From Melieria omissa (taxonomy: Eukaryota; Arthropoda; Insecta; Diptera; Ulidiidae), in contig OZ020267.1 of the NCBI GenBank assembly GCA_963971225.1, positions 7,963,574-8,027,573 of the forward strand: 64,000 bases of DNA, given 5' to 3'. Of the stretch, positions 61,796-64,000 are shown one piece after another. Below the pieces are notes generated by a model. The model was not told the DNA's origin and did no database searches. It saw nothing but the letters and a program-made list of their open reading frames with translations. Position 1 is the first letter of the stretch; every line of letters starts with the position of its first letter. A program made the position numbers and the translations under genes.

Positions 61796-63613
61796 ATGGA
61801 TTTAAACAAACGCAATACTCAAAAACCAACCAAAATGGAAAACACACCGAGGTTGAAGCAACGAATGTCCTTGTCGCTCCATCGCCGCAGCAAAAGAGAA
61901 GGTAATTTCGCTTTGCAGTAAAATTTTTTTGCGGTGCTCTATTGTAATCAACTAATGAAAGGTCAGGCGGAAATGTTGCACTTTTATTTGCGGCACTTGG
62001 CCGCAGGATAATCGATTTATTTTTCATAAAAGTGATTACGCCACTTCCCGTTAGAGCTGCAACGTAGTGGCCACTCGATGTGCCTCGCCAAGATCAGGCA
62101 AACCATTTAGTTTCTGTGCAGTTTCTGTTCTCTATCCGGTAATGATTTTCTTATCTATTTACCAGCTTCACCACAACGCATACTGGAGGAGAGGGAAACC
62201 GCCAGTGGCTACAGTAATAGTAATAAGATCAGTAGAAGTGTGCAAAAATCGCCCTCGGTTGCGTCGTTTTCGTCCGATGCCGGCATTGAGTGCACGCCGC
62301 CACACAAGAAGCACAATCTGGACGATAGCGTTGACTACTCGCCGAAATGCTTCGACACCAGCTTCTCTCCCAGCGGTTTGCTGTCGCAGACTCTGGCCAG
62401 CAGCAGTCCAGAAGTGGGCTGGAAATGGGGTCGGCGCATTGGCGGGTCCACCATAGACACCATGATCACAACGCCCGACTCGGCATATGCGGCCGATAGC
62501 AGCTTTGCATCGGCGGGCTCGAGCAGCATCGAACCGAAGACGGCGCGATCGCGCAGCGATTCGCAACTGCAGCGTTTCACCTATGAGATGCGCCGGGAAG
62601 AGCAACGGCGAGCGGTGGAAGTGCAAATGCGGCGGGCAGAGAAAATGCGCGCCGACGAGCTGCTCAAGCAGCGTTGTGCCAAACTACAGGAGCAGCTGAA
62701 AGAGGCTGAAGAACGCAAACAGCGCCAAAAGCAGAATGAAGTACAACAGCGGTTGAAAGAGCCCACGTCGAAAGCGCTTTCCAGGGCTACTGTTGTGGAA
62801 ACGATTAGCGAGTCAAGCAAGGCATCCACGCGCTGCGACGCTGCTGCCGCCCAAGTAGAAGTCAAACTCAACGATACGCTTAATGACTTTCTCAATGACT
62901 CGGATTCGGATTGTCTGCTGTTGGAGGCCACGCAACAGGTGGAGTCAAAAATTGTCGAGCTAACACAAAGGCCCACCACACCGCCGGTTGTGGCCAGTTC
63001 GGCGCCGACAGTGATGGCGCCCACATCTACCACGCAAGAAAAGCGTTCTTCCCTGTATATGAAGTTTCTCGAGGACGATTCACCGGACGATTGGTTCTTG
63101 TCACTAGACGAGGTCATACTGCAAGCAACACAAGCCAAGAAGCCGCGCACCGCCTTTCAGCGACACCATTCCATGCCTACTACGAACACGTCAACGAACG
63201 CAGCTGACAGCGCCGGAGCAACTGTGACTACAACTGCAAAGTCCAAAACGAACACGAACACAACGTCAACAGCAGCTAGGGAAGACAAAGCGACAAGTGG
63301 CGTTGATGCAGGAGGCGGTGTGGTCAGAATGAAGCGGCATGCCAGTTCCCATACGCTGAATCCATCAGGCTCCACAACCAGCTGTAAGTAAACAACATAA
63401 TACGCGAAAAACTAGCACTTCCATTCACTTGCATTCGATTTGACATAAACGATTTGTAATTTTACCTAATTTTAGTTTCAGAACTTTGACATTTCGTTGA
63501 GTTACTAATGCGTTGTCCTAGAATTAGATTAATTTGTATTTCTTACAATTCGCTAATTGACTTTTCTTTATGCCATAGCAGATCGGCCGCATCAACTGCA
63601 CTCGCGGAAATAG
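61796..63613 (+). CDS. Unknown coiled-coil acidic protein, possibly ETAA1-like
   Basis: Exons: 61796-61901, 62166-63383, and 63582-63613 (or from 63579 with the alternative acceptor); phases agree, giving 451 or 452 aa. A second in-frame ATG at 61835 (M14) has a better context (CCAAAATGG). The product is Ser/Thr/Ala-rich and mostly disordered. Visible parts are SSSPEVGWKWGRR (114-126), a strongly charged coiled coil rich in Arg/Glu/Gln (about 170-234), an acidic-hydrophobic stretch (LNDTLNDFLNDSDSDCLLLE, about 270-289), and a second such motif (FLEDDSPDDWFLSLDE, about 336-351). Such acidic/aromatic motifs resemble RPA-binding segments, and the order weakly recalls ETAA1, an RPA-binding activator of ATR. 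This is inference; no enzymatic domain is present. It is divergent from Chchd3. Confidence 0.8.
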
Positions 63614-63968
63614 CGGAGTGTGGTGCTTCGCCTGATCATGTTCGAGCCCATTGTTGTCGCTGCATTTGTTCGGTCGCGCTGTCACATAAACTTGCAGCAA
63701 CTGACTCCATATTTTTACACTAAATTAAAGTTAGAAATATGATATAACTAAATGATTAAGTTTTCATTCATCCATTCATCATTAGCTTAAGTGTACAGCC
63801 TTGGCAGATGCTGCAATTGCATTATTTTGTGTATACATTTAAGAAAATAAGAAACATCAAAAACAAAACTTCATCGCATTTGCATGTTCCACACTGGTTC
63901 GATTGTGCTCTTCCACTGATGCTTCCAACTGTCGCCTCCTAAAGTGACATTTTGTAGAAACAAGAGAA

Positions 63969-63974
63969 AATAAA
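63969..63974 (+). terminator. Candidate polyadenylation signal of the unknown gene
   Basis: AATAAA about 356 bp after the stop codon, close to the window end, so the cleavage site lies just inside or outside the window. Confidence 0.45.
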
Positions 63975-64000
63975 TAATGCAGCAAATATAAATGTTAACA

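Overview
This window looks like nuclear DNA of a higher (cyclorrhaphan) fly, most plausibly an acalyptrate such as a tephritid fruit fly. The genes have GT-AG introns of 58 bp to 5.6 kb, the leaders are rich in CAACAA and CA/GT runs, the intergenic DNA is AT-rich, and transposon remnants are abundant. The organism is an inference from gene content and architecture.

Four protein-coding genes are supported, all in the right half. (1) A calcineurin A catalytic subunit (CanA1-like, + strand, 12 coding exons, 31492-44021, 566 aa as modelled). (2) A secreted, probably GPI-anchored alkaline phosphatase (+, 4 coding exons, 54161-59683, 618 aa). (3) The MICOS subunit MIC19/CHCHD3 (-, 2 exons, 60266-61140, 222 aa). 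(4) A coiled-coil, acidic, low-complexity protein of unknown function (+, 3 exons, 61796-63613, 451 or 452 aa), for which I tentatively suggest an ETAA1-like role. From memory, Drosophila CanA1, Aph-4/Alp4 and the CHCHD3 gene all lie at cytological 100B, so the block is probably conserved microsynteny. All splice junctions were read by eye; reading phase is kept at every junction.

The left 30 kb holds no host gene I can support. It contains a frameshifted transposon-type protein (1.8-3.3 kb), a 180-bp tandem duplication beside a retrotransposon tail, a tRNA-like sequence, two related LTR-like fragments, a 210-300 bp satellite with a conserved internal hairpin (9.6-12.0 kb) invaded by an R1-clade retrotransposon, mariner elements, an RNase H-bearing non-LTR remnant, a hAT MITE nested in an RTE fragment, and a very long, almost perfect GTGAT pentanucleotide array (26.9-27.2 kb). 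Two stretches (24.3-25.4 kb and 30.1-31.5 kb) look like promoter/5' leader DNA; the second directly precedes CanA1.

The long introns and the 44-54 kb gap hold further transposons with readable boundaries: a deleted mariner and an inverted repeat in CanA1 intron 1; a Tc1 element and a piggyBac-type MITE inside a degenerate tandem array in CanA1 intron 9; another piggyBac-type MITE, a fresh-looking RTE insertion and a dead mariner between CanA1 and the phosphatase; and a hAT MITE in phosphatase intron 1. Many insertions can be defined to the base by their target-site duplications. The most interesting signals are the hairpin satellite and its retrotransposon insertion, the twin-palindrome piggyBac MITE, a GATA-site cluster upstream of the phosphatase, and the NAGNAG-spliced, possibly ETAA1-like gene. 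I see no CRISPR, operon or clearly new enzymatic system.
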